Assembly (NCBI GenBank): GCA_004352715.1 | Contig: SCFE01000082.1 | Location: forward strand, 1 to 64,000 | Source of the DNA: Hofstenia miamia | Taxonomy: Eukaryota; Xenacoelomorpha; Acoela | DNA: 64,000 bases | Reading direction: 5' to 3' | Shown: positions 33,375-45,254 of the stretch, in pieces | Numbering within the stretch: position 1 is the stretch's first letter | How the letters are laid out: every line of letters starts with the position of its first letter | Made by a program: the position numbers and the translations under genes | Notes under the pieces: model-generated | The model's input: only the letters and a program-made list of their open reading frames with translations | Databases searched by the model: none | Told to the model about the DNA's origin: nothing

Positions 33375-33517
33375 ATAAGTATTTTACACCAGCTGCCATT
33401 TTTTGTAATTTTATGGAAAGGAATTCATTAAATTTCATTTATTGTCAATCACTACTCCTAGATAATTAACAGAATTGCTTTGCTTAATTTCATTATCACA
33501 TATCATAATATTAATAT
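33375..33517 (-). pseudogene. Non-LTR retrotransposon RT fragment
   Basis: The minus strand reads NEIKQSNSVNYLGVVIDN, then after a one-base frame shift KFNEFLSIKLQKMAAGV. The YLGVxID motif after an IKQVxxVKYLG-like run is typical of the RT C-terminal region of jockey/CR1-like LINEs. It abuts the LTR of copy 3 at 33518, so copy 3 or its LTR seems to have landed in a LINE. Confidence 0.65.
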
Positions 33518-35310
33518 TGTCATGAAACCAGATTTTTACTCAGGAATTTAATAACACAATGTGTAGCTGAGAAAGAAAACTAAATCTCTAAGATTATATC
33601 AGAAAATCACGAATGTTCAATTTACCAACAAGGGATTGAACTCGAACTCTCAAAAGTATATCAAAAAGTCCGATGCTTAGTACATAAAATACGAAAAGAC
33701 TCCTGTCTATGATAAGGTTTCAACACTGCAATGATTCTTGTCAATGTCCCTCAATCTCAACTCAGTGAATTCGACTACTTCTAAAACCAACTGAGCGTAC
33801 AGGAATGTAACAATAAGTTTACCTTATTTTCTTATACTGCAAGTTCAGTACTATATGCAAATGAAAGTTTGATTTTAAAAGGCGTATTTTTAAACTTAGT
33901 CTTGAACCTCAAATAAATTGAACACGCTTGTGCCTTATTTTGTATTAGATTTTAATACAAGGAGAAATGTCAACCGAATTCTGGTAGTGATTTTATAATG
34001 TAGATTACTACTAAGAAGGAAAAACTTAACCACTAAAAAGTTCTGAAATCACTAATGTCTATTTATTCAAATGGTTATAGACTTGAGCCTCTAAAAATGT
34101 ATCAAAAGCACGGTGAAATAAAAATAATAAAACCCGAAATGGTTCACTATTATTTTTAAAGTCTTCCTTTACTAACACTGTTTTAAGTTATACTACAAAG
34201 AACACAATTCCCTAAGATGTCTCTCATCCCCTAATGGATTTCTGACAAACTTAATGTTTAATAAGTTTCTATTTGCACACAGAGAGAACACGCTAATGTT
34301 CTATGACAATTCCTATTTTATTTGTTAATTCAATTAAGGGACTCTGTATTTTAATTCAGTCCCCTTGTATTTTCCCAAACAAAATTCTCTATACTGTCGA
34401 GTGTTAATGATAGTTTCTAATTCCCAACAGTTGATACTTAATTCCTTTAAAACAGTGCTGACTTACTTTTGTTGCACTTTCACGTATTTGATTTACTCTC
34501 TCAAAAGTAAATGAAAAACAAAATATAAAAACAAACGATAACTTATTTATTTTACAAACAGGAGAATGCTTATACAAGTCCCAATAATAAACGAATCAAA
34601 TAAATAAAGTCACATGTTATATTTAATGCTATATGAAACCTCCAAAGCTAATGAATATGATATCAATTTCAAAACCTTTACCTGATGATTATCACCACGA
34701 AATGTAGAAATAACTTCTAAATCAATAAATGACCAAGAGATGTCTTTCACTAAGTTTGTACTAGAAATCTTTGCTCGATGTTTCTCTTCTTCTCAGAGTA
34801 TCAGGCGGGGGTGTGTGTTTTCTATGAAGTTTTGAAGGTTTTTATACCCTGTCCTACGTCATTGTCCTCTGGTTGGATATTTATTTTCAGTTCCAAATTT
34901 AGCTTGACATTTTTGGCCAATTTTAGCGTTTAATGTCACGTCCGTTATCCTCTCGTTGTTTGGAGTACCACCTCATTAATAATTCCTTTTTCTTTTACAT
35001 TACCTCGTCAAACACTTAACAAGGTATTCAAGCATTGATTTCACAAAGAGTAAGCTTCTTAAAACACCGCCAGGTACTCACAATTTTGGTAAATTTACAA
35101 CCCACAAAGGAATTCCATTTAGCTTTCGTTTTTTTCTCCAACCAAGATTTAGTAAAATGAATTTATTTTTTTCAAAATTAATTCCCAAAAAAAATATTTA
35201 GTGAGTTCGTAATTCATCTTTTAGAATTAATTTTAAATTCTCGAAAATTAGAAATTTTTCCAAACAGTTTGGAATTCAGGAACTGAATTAGATTCCACTT
35301 TTATCACAAT

Positions 35311-35344
<34 letters not shown>

Positions 35345-35389
35345 AATTCTATGCAAATCTTACCAATATCATTTTCCACAAGTCTTCTT
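33518..35389 (-). repeat. LTR L3 (3' LTR of copy 3, internally deleted)
   Basis: Begins TGTCATGAAACC. Relative to L1 it lacks a block after about 34155, and its right end is replaced by a (TA)n tract (35309-35344) joined to a short LTR remnant and then directly to env. The TATA box is at 34840-34846. The last about 60 bp and the polypurine tract are missing. Confidence 0.75.
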
Positions 35390-37908
35390 ACACTTGCGTT
35401 TCTTGATTAAGATCCGGATAATGGACCCTTGGAAGACCTGGTGCAAATGTTGTCATAGGATGTTGAAGATCCAGATAATGGACCCTTGGAAGACCTAGTG
35501 CAAATGTTGTCATAGGATGTTGANNNNNNNNNNNNNNNNNNNNNNNNNNNNNNNNNNNNNNNNNNNNNNNNNNNNNNNNNNNNNNNNNNNNNNNNNNNNN
35601 NNNNNNNNNNNNNNNNNNNNNNNNNNNNNNNNNNNNNNNNNNNNNNNNNNNNNNNNNNNNNNNNNNNNNNNNNNNNNNNNNNNNNNNNNNNNNNNNNNNN
35701 NNNNNNNNNNNNNNNNNNNNNNNNNNNNNNNNNNNNNNNNNNNNNNNNNNNNNNNNNNNNNNNNNNNNNNNNNNNNNNNNNNNNNNNNNNNNNNNNNNNN
35801 NNNNNNNNNNNNNNNNNNNNNNNNNNNNNNNNNNNNNNNNNNNNNNNNNNNNNNNNNNNNNNNNNNNNNNNNNNNNNNNNNNNNNNNNNNNNNNNNNNNN
35901 NNNNNNNNNNNNNNNNNNNNNNNNNNNNNNNNNNNNNNNNNNNNNNNNNNNNNNNNNNNNNNNNNNNNNNNNNNNNNNNNNNNNNNNNNNNNNNNNNNNN
36001 NNNNNNNNNNNNNNNNNNNNNNNNNNNNNNNNNNNNNNNNNNNNNNNNNNNNNNNNNNNNNNNNNNNNNNNNNNNNNNNNNNNNNNNNNNNNNNNNNNNN
36101 NNNNNNNNNNNNNNNNNNNNNNNNNNNNNNNNNNNNNNNNNNNNNNNNNNNNNNNNNNNNNNNNNNNNNNNNNNNNNNNNNNNNNNNNNNNNNNNNNNNN
36201 NNNNNNNNNNNNNNNNNNNNNNNNNNNNNNNNNNNNNNNNNNNNNNNNNNNNNNNNNNNNNNNNNNNNNNNNNNNNNNNNNNNNNNNNNNNNNNNNNNNN
36301 NNNNNNNNNNNNNNNNNNNNNNNNNNNNNNNNNNNNNNNNNNNNNNNNNNNNNNNNNNNNNNNNNNNNNNNNNNNNNNNNNNNNNNNNNNNNNNNNNNNN
36401 NNNNNNNNNNNNNNNNNNNNNNNNNNNNNNNNNNNNNNNNNNNNNNNNNNNNNNNNNNNNNNNNNNNNNNNNNNNNNNNNNNNNNNNNNNNNNNNNNNNN
36501 NNNNNNNNNNNNNNNNNTTCTATACTATTATTTGTCAAAAATTTCGTACTAGGCAGAGAAACAAAAAGCCAATGGCAATAACCTAAATTCTTGGCATTTT
36601 CTGCTAGAATGTGTGATATCACCTTTGTTTTGCATAATTCAAAAATTTGAGTTTCTAATCCAAAGAACAGTGATACTAGACAGATTCTTAATGATCCACC
36701 TTTGCAAAATTTTAATGTTTTGGAATCTAATTCTGTGAACATAGCATTATCTCGACTTACAGCTAAGTATGGTGTGTCTAGTATCCAGGTTGTAAATAGC
36801 TTCCCATCTGTTGATGCCATTGGAAGTGATGTCGCATGATAAACATAAAACTGTTGACTCATTGAGTTGAATGGGATTCCCATTCTGACATGAAGTCCAT
36901 ATGGTGTGACATACACAGCATCTACAAGTTTGGATTGATAATACGCTAAAATTCTTTTAGTGGATAATGTCAGAGATAAAAGAGTTTCACACTGAAGTTC
37001 CTCATTAGCTAGAACTGCGACTAACTTTTTGAGATCTTTTGGAGAGACTAAACTAGGTGATAGATAACCTTCCGTCAAAGACGGTATCACTTGGAGTAGC
37101 AATGCTGTATAGCTCCAGAGCCCTATCCTAAATGATTTTAAGCTTGCAAACTTTGCCCCTAAATGGGCTGTCCAATTTGTCTCAACCAGAAAGAGTTTAA
37201 TGTATTCACAGTAAAACCTGGCTACATTTGGAATTGACTCCTGCAATTCGTGTAATGTATCTAAAATTTTTTCTTTTCTTCCCACAATTTTTTTAATTCT
37301 GTTGTGACCAGCACAAATTTCTCATCAGTTTGAGTGGTGAGGAGATGTATATCTTTGGTATGTTGGTTTGTTCCTTCCAGTATCTCATTTACTTTTTCTT
37401 TCAAATGTTCAGTTTGTTCACATTTCCTAAGCCAGCATTTGATGGGTTCTGCAATCAACGCACCCACACCTAACGTACCCAAAATTCCTGTGATCACTAA
37501 ACCAACGGCCCTGCGCCTATGATGAGGGTAGGGGTGAGTCCCTGATTCTGGTAAACTTTCCGGAATAAACATTTTTGCTTGAATTTTCATCTCCTCCAAT
37601 TCCCATTCAATTTCCTTTCCTTCTTGATTTATGAGGTGAGCCAACCAGTTGACTATGCTTTCACGTTCAGAATCTCTCCTCTCACAACTTTCTTCATTTC
37701 CTTTTAGTTTTAACTGAAACTCGGGCATTTTCCTAACCAACTCTTGTGAAAAATTTACTGCTGGGAATGGTACTAAGAATTCAACCATTTTCCAATGTTC
37801 AGTTTGTGTGACTTCAAATTGTTGATTAAACAAAATTCCATTCTCTATCTGCCCCACAATCTTCAGCCATGTCAAACTGTAGAAGAGACCTTTCATGAGG
37901 GCAGACAT
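35390..37908 (-). pseudogene. env: env-like fusion glycoprotein pseudogene, copy 3
   Basis: Start 37908 after 'atttag'. The first 215 codons (37261-37908) are open and very close to copy 1, covering the signal-like N-terminus, surface domain, HHRRR site near 37520, fusion-peptide-like stretch and coiled coil. A one-base loss near 37265 shifts the frame. The ectodomain follows to 36518, including the same 42-bp in-frame deletion as copy 1, and the rest falls in the gap 35524-36517. The tail scrap at 35411-35523 holds two copies of a 57-bp unit. Confidence 0.75.
35524..36517. other. Assembly gap (994 N)
   Basis: Hides the env membrane span and tail of copy 3. Confidence 0.9.
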
Positions 37909-38020
37909 CCTAAATTATACTATCATTGCATTGATTAGATGTCGTTCTTAATTAGTACTTGAAACTGTACTCAATAGTAAATATTTTTAAAATTTTCTTT
38001 ATATGATTCACCTTTCATAT

Positions 38021-39397
38021 TTATTTATATTTATCCATAAACACACTCCATTCAGCAGTTATTTTGTCCCTCTTATTCTGCTCTACTTGATCCCAATTAT
38101 CAGCTGGAAAATTTCTGTGCTTAGAAGCAAATTGCGCGAAATGAGTCGTCAACCTTTCCCGTTGGTCAAAACGACTTTTACTCCATATTTCATCTGCTGG
38201 TATATTATTTCCGTCTCTTTGCATTATCGCCTCTAACTTACTAAAAACCTGATGATTTTTCTGACGGAATTGGAGTGTGATCTGGGCCAATTCATATGTG
38301 ATCTGTGCATCAAATTGACTATCATGTGGCTGAAGGCCCTGTTCTTTTAATTCCTTGACTCTGTTCAAGGCCCTGTTCTTTTAATTCCTTGACTCTGTCC
38401 GGACACAATTGCTCCGCCAAAGTTGTTAGGGAATATGACGGATTTTCGTGCATTGCGGCTTCTAATATCTTATGTTCTTCAATCTCTTGCAGACATTGTA
38501 TTTTTAATAGGAACATGATCTTAGTTTCCAATCTATATGCGAGATCATAAATAGGGATTCCCCAAGTGTGTATACCCAACATAGGACAATCTTGAGTACC
38601 ATTAAACAAGATGATCCCTTTTGCTTCCCACTGTTCTAATTTTCTATGAACACTTTCAGGCCGATATGGAGAATTTAAGAATTCAGCCTGTTAATGCAGG
38701 ATGCTCCCTTCCCACGAATTCCAGAAACTCCTGCATTCTTGTTATCTTTAGTCGTTCCTGCAATTGTGTCATCTCCCTGCAGTATAGAAGATTATCAGTT
38801 ATCTCAAATTTCTTTCTTGCTTTCCAGTATATTATTCTACCCTCTAGATCGTGATGATGGATTGTCACCAAGGGATAGTGGACTGCCAATGGTGGCTTCA
38901 ATAGATATTTAACCAACATTTCCCCATTGTACAGAGAACAATCTAGAGGGACCATCACAATTCTACTGCAGGTTGTGTTTAGTTCTTCGATGTGCCTTTT
39001 AGCCACTTCTATCATGGGTTGAGGGATTTCTTGTGGTCTTATCATGGCGCCAATGAATTCTAAATCCATTGCTACCAATCGTTCATTTCCCCATGATTTG
39101 CTTTGCACTGCATGTATATATTTCTGTTTGATGGTTTTTGGTCGATTTAATTTATCTTCAAATTCCAGGTACCAATGCTCAGTGTTCGGGGTTGGTGCTG
39201 GAATCTCCCAATCCATATGGTTTTCACTTCCATGAGATTCATAGCCACCCTCTGTCTTTAGGATTATGACCGCATCCAAGCTGGGGTTTACAACTGGGAC
39301 AGCTTTTAATTGTGGATAGAATAGCGTGATTGTCCTAACGCTATGAAGACGTCACCATTTGTTCCGATATCTTTTCTTGGCAATTCTGCCTGGCATT
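38021..39397 (-). pseudogene. ORF-X, copy 3 (divergent version, broken)
   Basis: Same length and blocks as the other copies (SKSWG, VPLDC, KPPLAV, HHDLEGR, CPMLGIHTWGIP, WSVFMDKYK), but clearly more diverged, while the flanking env and upstream segment are close to copy 1. It keeps CAA where copies 1, 2 and 4 have TGA (about 38318). Breaks: TGA near codon 14, loss of about 24 bp near 38690, and a 34-bp tandem duplication at about 38333-38400 that shifts the frame. Conservation of the blocks despite divergence supports real coding descent. Confidence 0.65.
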
Positions 39398-40049
39398 ACT
39401 AAATACATTTCACGTTAAGTACTTAATTTACATTTCTAGCGAAAACCTTTGATTCAGTTAAAATAAATTTACAAACTACTATAATGAGTACAGCTTCAAA
39501 AACCCAATAATATAGTTTTCATTTACTATGTTTCGTGTGTCCATAACAAAACCTCAATTTAATTTACGTAATCCCACTCTTTCTAAACATTCAAATTCAT
39601 GATAACACTAAATAATTTAGGTGTTTACATACATACCATTTCCGCTGTAATAATAGTCTTACAGTATAATGTAACAATTAATTTTACTCTTTAATCACGT
39701 CTTAAATCTAAAGTTCCGCAATTTTAGTCAATGTGAGGTCCGACTGTGGTCGAGACTTATTATTAACTGCTTAACCACTGATAATTAGCCATTACCGAAA
39801 ACTTTGGCTACTAATGCCTTAAACTGCGTCTTCACTTCCCTTGTGCTAATTGTTTGATACAAGGTTACGTTTTGGTCTAAGTCTAGTATGGTCATTAATT
39901 TTTTTTCCCAACCTTTGTAAATCCGTATTACTCATGGATTAACTACGAGTTTATTTATAGATTTCTCAGAACAGTCGAGTAGTGAGTTTGTGTGGTACCC
40001 TAATTTTTGCTATAACAATTAATTAATTCTTTAACTAAAACGAACACAA
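39398..40049. other. Intergenic segment between ORF-X and ORF3, copy 3
   Basis: AT-rich, homologous to 16910-17527 and 59768-60462. No ORF was recognised. It ends upstream of ORF-X in 'tttag', a possible acceptor. Confidence 0.5.
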
Positions 40050-40280
40050 TTATTTATTAAGAGTTAAATTAATAAATATAAGTTGTTTATGTGCCAGGGT
40101 GGCGATGATCGCTTTTCTTTGCATCTTATGTTTTTTCATTTTACTATGATGTTGGGCATGTACACTCGCCACCCTGAATCTTTCCATAGGAGATATGTAT
40201 GATGTCACCGTCCAGACCTCCTTCCCCTTATCACTCGACATCCTTGTATAAAAGTAATCAGGGTGCATAAAGGTTCTCAT
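40050..40280 (-). CDS. ORF3, small basic protein, copy 3 (fullest version)
   Basis: A 76-codon intact frame. ATG at 40280 lies eight bases after the acceptor-like 'ttgtttttag' (AG at 40290-40289). The N-terminal half has conserved MHPDYFYTRM and WTVTSYISPMERFRV. The C-terminal third is rich in Lys, Arg and His (HHSKMKKHKMQRK). There is no signal peptide or cysteine framework. Copy 5 has the same reading frame with about half the residues kept and one TGA; copy 1 has an in-frame 26-codon deletion. I know of no matching family. The position after pol and the basic tail resemble small regulatory or nucleic-acid-binding proteins of complex retroviruses, as an analogy only. Confidence 0.55.
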   Translation of the reverse strand: MRTFMHPDYFYTRMSSDKGKEVWTVTSYISPMERFRVASVHAQHHSKMKKHKMQRKAIIATLAHKQLIFINLTLNK

Positions 40281-40556
40281 TTCCTTTCCTAAAAACAATT
40301 ACTAGTTTTCATGCAGTTACATTAATTACAACACCTAAAGAAAAACTAAAAACTTTAATGTTTCTAAACTACAAATAGGAATGAATATAAACAGTCTACT
40401 TTAATCTGCAAGTCCGCAATCTAGACCACCTTCTATTCTTCACCAACCGTGAACTTTGTTTGTTATCTAAACATTTTTATAAAACCAATTAATTTCTCAT
40501 GCACTATAAAGTTTCTAAGATTCATCATGCATTTTATACTTCCCCTTGTTGTGAAG

Positions 40557-43500
40557 TTATACCCTCGCTAACACAGGTCCATATCTGTCGGGTACTTTTC
40601 TTTGGTGAGCAGGATACCAATCCTGTTGAAAAGGTCTGTCGGGAGTATTTTCCTGATCTTCTCTTCTTACCCAAATTGGCTCTGGCTCCAGGGGCGTCCC
40701 CGGTGGTGTCACATTAGCTGGTTCCAGGTTTGGAATTTCAACTTGCTGACATAATGCCATTTCATCTTCATTTTCCTCTTCACCTGGATTTTCTGTTTCC
40801 AATTCTTCCATCCTATCTTTTCCAATTCCGGATTCTTTATATGGCTTCAGTCTATTTATGTGAACGATTTGCCATTTCTTCTGCGGATATTTGATATGCT
40901 TAATCTTTACGTTGACCTCATTGATTACTTTCACCACTTCATATGGCCCCGAATAAGGACTATGTAATTTCTTCACCATTCCTTTCTTAATCACCGGGTG
41001 GTACAATAAAACTTGGTCTCCCACTGCAAACTCCTGAAACCGCACCTTTTTGTTATAGTAGTTGCTAATCTTTTCCTGTGCTTGTCCAGTGGCTTCTATC
41101 ACTGTTTGCTGCAGGCAACTCAAGTTCATCTGTAAATCTAAAATATATTGATGTATATTATCATAATGAGGTCTTTGATCTTCTGGTTCTGGTAACAGCA
41201 GTTGCACTGGAACCCGTGCTTTCCTACCAAACATAACTTGGAAAGGAGAGATGCCTGTAGACTGATGTTTACTGGTGTTATATGTGAAGCATGCCTGTTC
41301 TATAAACTGATCCCAGTCATTTTGATCTTCGTCGATGTATTTGGAAATTATATCAATCAAGGTTTTGTTCCATCGTTCTGTTTGTCCATTTCCTTGAGGA
41401 TGAAATGCTGTTGTTCATAATTTCTTAATATCTAAAAGAAAGCATAGTTGATGTATTAAATTGCTCTTGAAATTCCTTCCTTGGTCTGTCAAAATATGGT
41501 TGGGAAGACCAAACTGGGTAAATATTCTATTAACTAATACTTTCACAGTCAATTCCACCGTCGAATCTACTAAGGGAAATGCAAATGAAAATTTTGAAAA
41601 TAGGTCCACTACTGTTAAAATCCACTTGTTTCCAGTTTCACTTTTGGGTAAAGGACCCATGAAATCCGCAGCGATTATTTCGAAAGGATAACCTACCTTA
41701 ATGGATTTCATTGGTGCCCTTACTGCTGGTACAGGAAATTTTCTTTTATTGCATCTTTCACAAGCATTTATATAAGATATCACATCATTTGCCATACCTG
41801 TCCAAAAATACAACTCTTTTATTTTTGTATTTGTTTTTGTTGTTCCCAAATGCCCTCCTGAAGGCGTTTTATGCACTGCCTCTAAAACCTTAGATATAAA
41901 TACCCTAGGTATGATTAATTTTAAAGGTTGTTTAGGTTCCCTAAGATATAATATTTGATTTTGTTTGTATAAGTATTCCCATCTTGACCAGTAATAAAGA
42001 GTCTCCCGCAGAACACCCTCCAAACTTTGTTTATCTGGTTTTATCAAGATCTTTTCAGAAATTAACTTTTTATATATTGGACTGATTATTACGTCTTGTT
42101 TTTGAGCTTGTATGAATTTTTCTTTCTCCTCACAACCCAATTTTATTGAAAATGTTAGTAAGTCCCCAGTGTCATCTACTCTGTCATCTGACCCTCTAAG
42201 AATTACTGGATCCAATCTGCTTAATGCGTTGGCATTTTGATGCTTAGCTCCCAGTTTATGTACTATGTCAAAATCAAATTCTGCAAAAATGCAACCCACT
42301 GGTATAATTGACCACTGATTTCTCTAAAATTCCGCAGCCATTTTAAACTAGCATGGTCTGTGATTACTGTAAACTTCCTACCATATAAATAATGTTTAAA
42401 TTTTCAAACTGCCCAGACAACTCCCAACAATTCTTTCTTTGTAGTGGCATAGTTTAATTCAGAACCTTGTAAAGCACGACTCGCATATGCAACCACTGTT
42501 TCTCCAGTTTCACCATGTTGAGACAAAACCGCGCCCAGGGCCTCTCCACTTGCGTCTGTGGATAAGATGAATTCCTTCGTTACATCTGGATAGTCTAAAA
42601 TAGGTGCAGAGATTAATTTTTGTTTTAACTTTTCAAAAGCCTGCTGCTGGTCAGCTTCCCAGTCAAATGGACAATTTTTGCATAACAATTTAGTCAAAGG
42701 GTAAGCTAACTCTGCATAACCTTCCACAAATCTTTGATAATACCCAGTTAGACCTAAGAAGCTGCGTAGTTGTGTTATGTTTGACGGGGGTTTTAAAAGT
42801 TTCACTGCCTCTATTTTCTCGTCGTCGCATTCTAGCCCTTTCTTAGAAATCTTATGGCCCAGAAATTTTAATTCCTTCTTGAAAAAGACACATTTCTTAG
42901 CACACAATTTCAATCCCACATTTCTAAGTACTGTGGCTACCTTTCCAAAATTTTCAAGTGTTTGGTCAAATGTCTTTCCAATTACCAAAATATCATCCAA
43001 ATAAATGAGGCATGCCTTAAACAGTAATTCACCTAAAACAAAATCCATTAATCTTTGAAATTGTGAGGGTCTGCTCAAAATACCAAAAGGTAAAACATTA
43101 AAGTGAAAGTGACCTGACGGGACCAAGAAAGCCGTCTTATGTACGTCACACTCCTTAATTTTCATTTGATGATAACCACTTACCAAATCTAAAGAAATGA
43201 AATATCAAGAACCCTGAATAGAGTCTAGTATATTTTCAATGTTCGGAAGCAGATACGCACTTACACTCACCAATTTTGCATTCACCGTTTTTCTATAATC
43301 AATGCAGACTCTTAGTTTGTTATCTTTTTTTCGTACTAACACAACTGGTGAGTTCCACAAGCTATTTGACTTCGAAATGACCCCTAACTGTAGCATTGAA
43401 TTAATCTGTTGTCTAAGTTCGTTTTGGAGCGCCAAAGGAACTCTCTGGGGTTGCACATTTACAGGTCGTTCATCTGTTGTCTTCAATTCCAGTGGCATCA

Positions 43501-44211
43501 GATCGCAACTTCCCAATTCTTCTGAACTTAGTGTGAACACGTTTTCAAACTTCTTGATTTGTTTTAGGAAAGTTGGCCTTTCAGATGGAAGAATTTCAAT
43601 CTCGTCGAATTTAATCTGCCTGAGAATTTCAGTCATCCTCTTAGATCTTTTCACCTCTGAACTCTTCTGGCTTGCCATCACAGGCTCTGCTTTATCTAAA
43701 TGTATTGAAAAATTAACAAAATCCCTAAGTTTATTTTGATTCAGAGCTGGGTTAATAATTTCAATTTCTTCAGCCATATTATATTCAAAAGGATAACTAT
43801 TAGCTTCATTGTTGAAGTAAATTCTTTTAGTTCTGAAGTCAATAGCACTTTGACAATCTCTTAATACGTCGCAGCCTAAAATGACGGTCTCTAAGAGATT
43901 TCCCACTACAAACACATTTGCAATAATAGTTTGTGTATTTAATGTGATTTCTATATTAGTTTTTCCCTTAATATCTAACGGTTCCCCATTAGCTGTGAAC
44001 ACCTTAATCAAATTATCTAATTGAATTTTATTTCCTAATTTTTGAAAAAATTTGTCATTAATCAGGGAGATCAGACTTCCACTGTCTATTAATATTGTTG
44101 TTGTGCAGCCCTGAATTGGTAATTTAATATACACTAGAGAATCTATTGTTTTATCTAAATTATGTAAATAAATTTTCTTTGATTTGGCCAAGGCGAACTC
44201 GGCCCCTCCTA
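40557..44211 (-). pseudogene. pol: pro-pol polyprotein pseudogene, copy 3
   Basis: Full set of domains: protease LIDSGSLISLI and VILGCDVL; RT with YLDD near 43000; RNase H with DASGEALGAVL near 42560; integrase H-x6-H/CERC zinc site, DFMGP, TDQG and GNGQTE; GPY/F module. It has the fullest C-terminus, ending ...RYGPVLARV at 40557. It lacks the one-base deletion and the HxV stop that break copies 1, 2 and 4 near the protease-RT join. Its own or shared breaks are TGA at 43205 (Trp in copy 5), TGA at 42404 (Arg in copy 5), a frame change near 42295, and TGA at 41415 where copies 1, 4 and 5 have CGA. Confidence 0.9.
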
Positions 44212-44218
44212 GTTTAAA
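44186..44218 (-). promoter_or_regulatory. Minus-1 frameshift signal, copy 3
   Basis: TTTAAAC at 44218-44212, then TAG instead of TAA (44211-44209), a 7-base spacer, and a hairpin at 44204-44186 with a 7-bp stem including one G-U pair and a 5-base loop. The loop and stem sequence differ from copy 1, yet pairing is kept. Confidence 0.8.
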
Positions 44219-44986
44219 TTTTGCTTACTCTGATTCGTCGGATATGTGTCCTGATTGGTTGCATTTGTAACAAATCACATTCGACCAATCAAAATTTTTA
44301 GGCTTGTTCATTTTAGTTGGAGACTTCTCTACAGTCAGGTGATCAACTTTTTCAATTAATGCTTTTAATTGAATTTCCAATTTCTCCCACAGATTACTCT
44401 CCATTTTTGGTTGTAAGATCTGGTGTACCTTTGTTAATTTATGTGATCTTCTTTCAATGGCAAGAGCACTTTCAGCACTTAAGGCAATAGTCAAAGCTTG
44501 CTCCAGATCCGTTGGATTCGCTGTTCACACCTGGAATCTTATTTCACTATCATTTATGCCTTTGATGAAAGCACTTTTTGCTAAAGTAGAATTAATCAAT
44601 TCCATTGGCATTTTTGGATAAGCTTTAACGGATAATCTAAAGATCTCTTTGCTAAACTCCAGCAGGCTCTCCTTGTCTAACTGCTTCCTGGCCCACAGTA
44701 TTGTTTCACTGGTGACTTGTGCATTGGAAATAAATTTCTTTGAAAGTATTTCGATTAAGTTTTCATAATCATCATCGTCTCTAACCTGACGCACTTCCAA
44801 AGGCAGTGCTGTATAGATACTTTTCGCATGACCCTTTAGACTCAGCGCGATGTATCCAGCCTTAACTTCACTGTCTTCCCAACCATTTAATTTGCATAGC
44901 ACTGTGAACGTTGAAAGCCAGTCTGTGAAACTTTCTGTTTCGTTAAAATAAAATTTTTCAGGTGGCATCAACAGTCTCTGCGCCAT
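44209..44986 (-). pseudogene. gag: gag pseudogene, copy 3
   Basis: Start 44986. 153 open codons give the best capsid-like N-terminus (PPEKFYF...WLSTFTVLCKLNGW...), ending at the shared TGA 44525-44527. The second frame (44225-44494) is cut inside the zinc knuckle by an 11-bp deletion near 44243, which removes the last cysteine from the frame. Confidence 0.85.
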
Positions 44987-45234
44987 GATTTCTGAACTAA
45001 AATCCTAAAAACGTAAGTGTTAAAATTATTTTCTTCACTAACTATAAGTTTAAACTATTTACTATAACCGTCAACTAGATTACCAGTCTCACTACTTTAA
45101 ATTTTCGTCACGTTTTTAATTTCTTAAATCTCTCCAAAAACTCCACCGAGTTTCTTTACTATTTATGAGTCCTTAATTTACTTAACAAGCAAACAAATTT
45201 TAATTTAATTTTCTTGTTATTAAAAAAAAAATTT

Positions 45235-45252
45235 ATCTCCAAGATGTCGCCA
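45235..45252 (-). promoter_or_regulatory. Primer-binding site, copy 3
   Basis: Minus strand TGGCGACATCTTGGAGAT, two bases inside the LTR end at 45255. 44987-45234 is the leader. Confidence 0.65.
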
Positions 45253-45254
45253 AA

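Noticed and set aside
43302-43739. Plus-strand ORFs opposite pol and gag (for example 43302-43739, 42777-43004, 20695-20949, 49144-49362)
   Set aside because: They are antisense shadows of conserved pol or gag codons and recur only because the sense strand is repeated.
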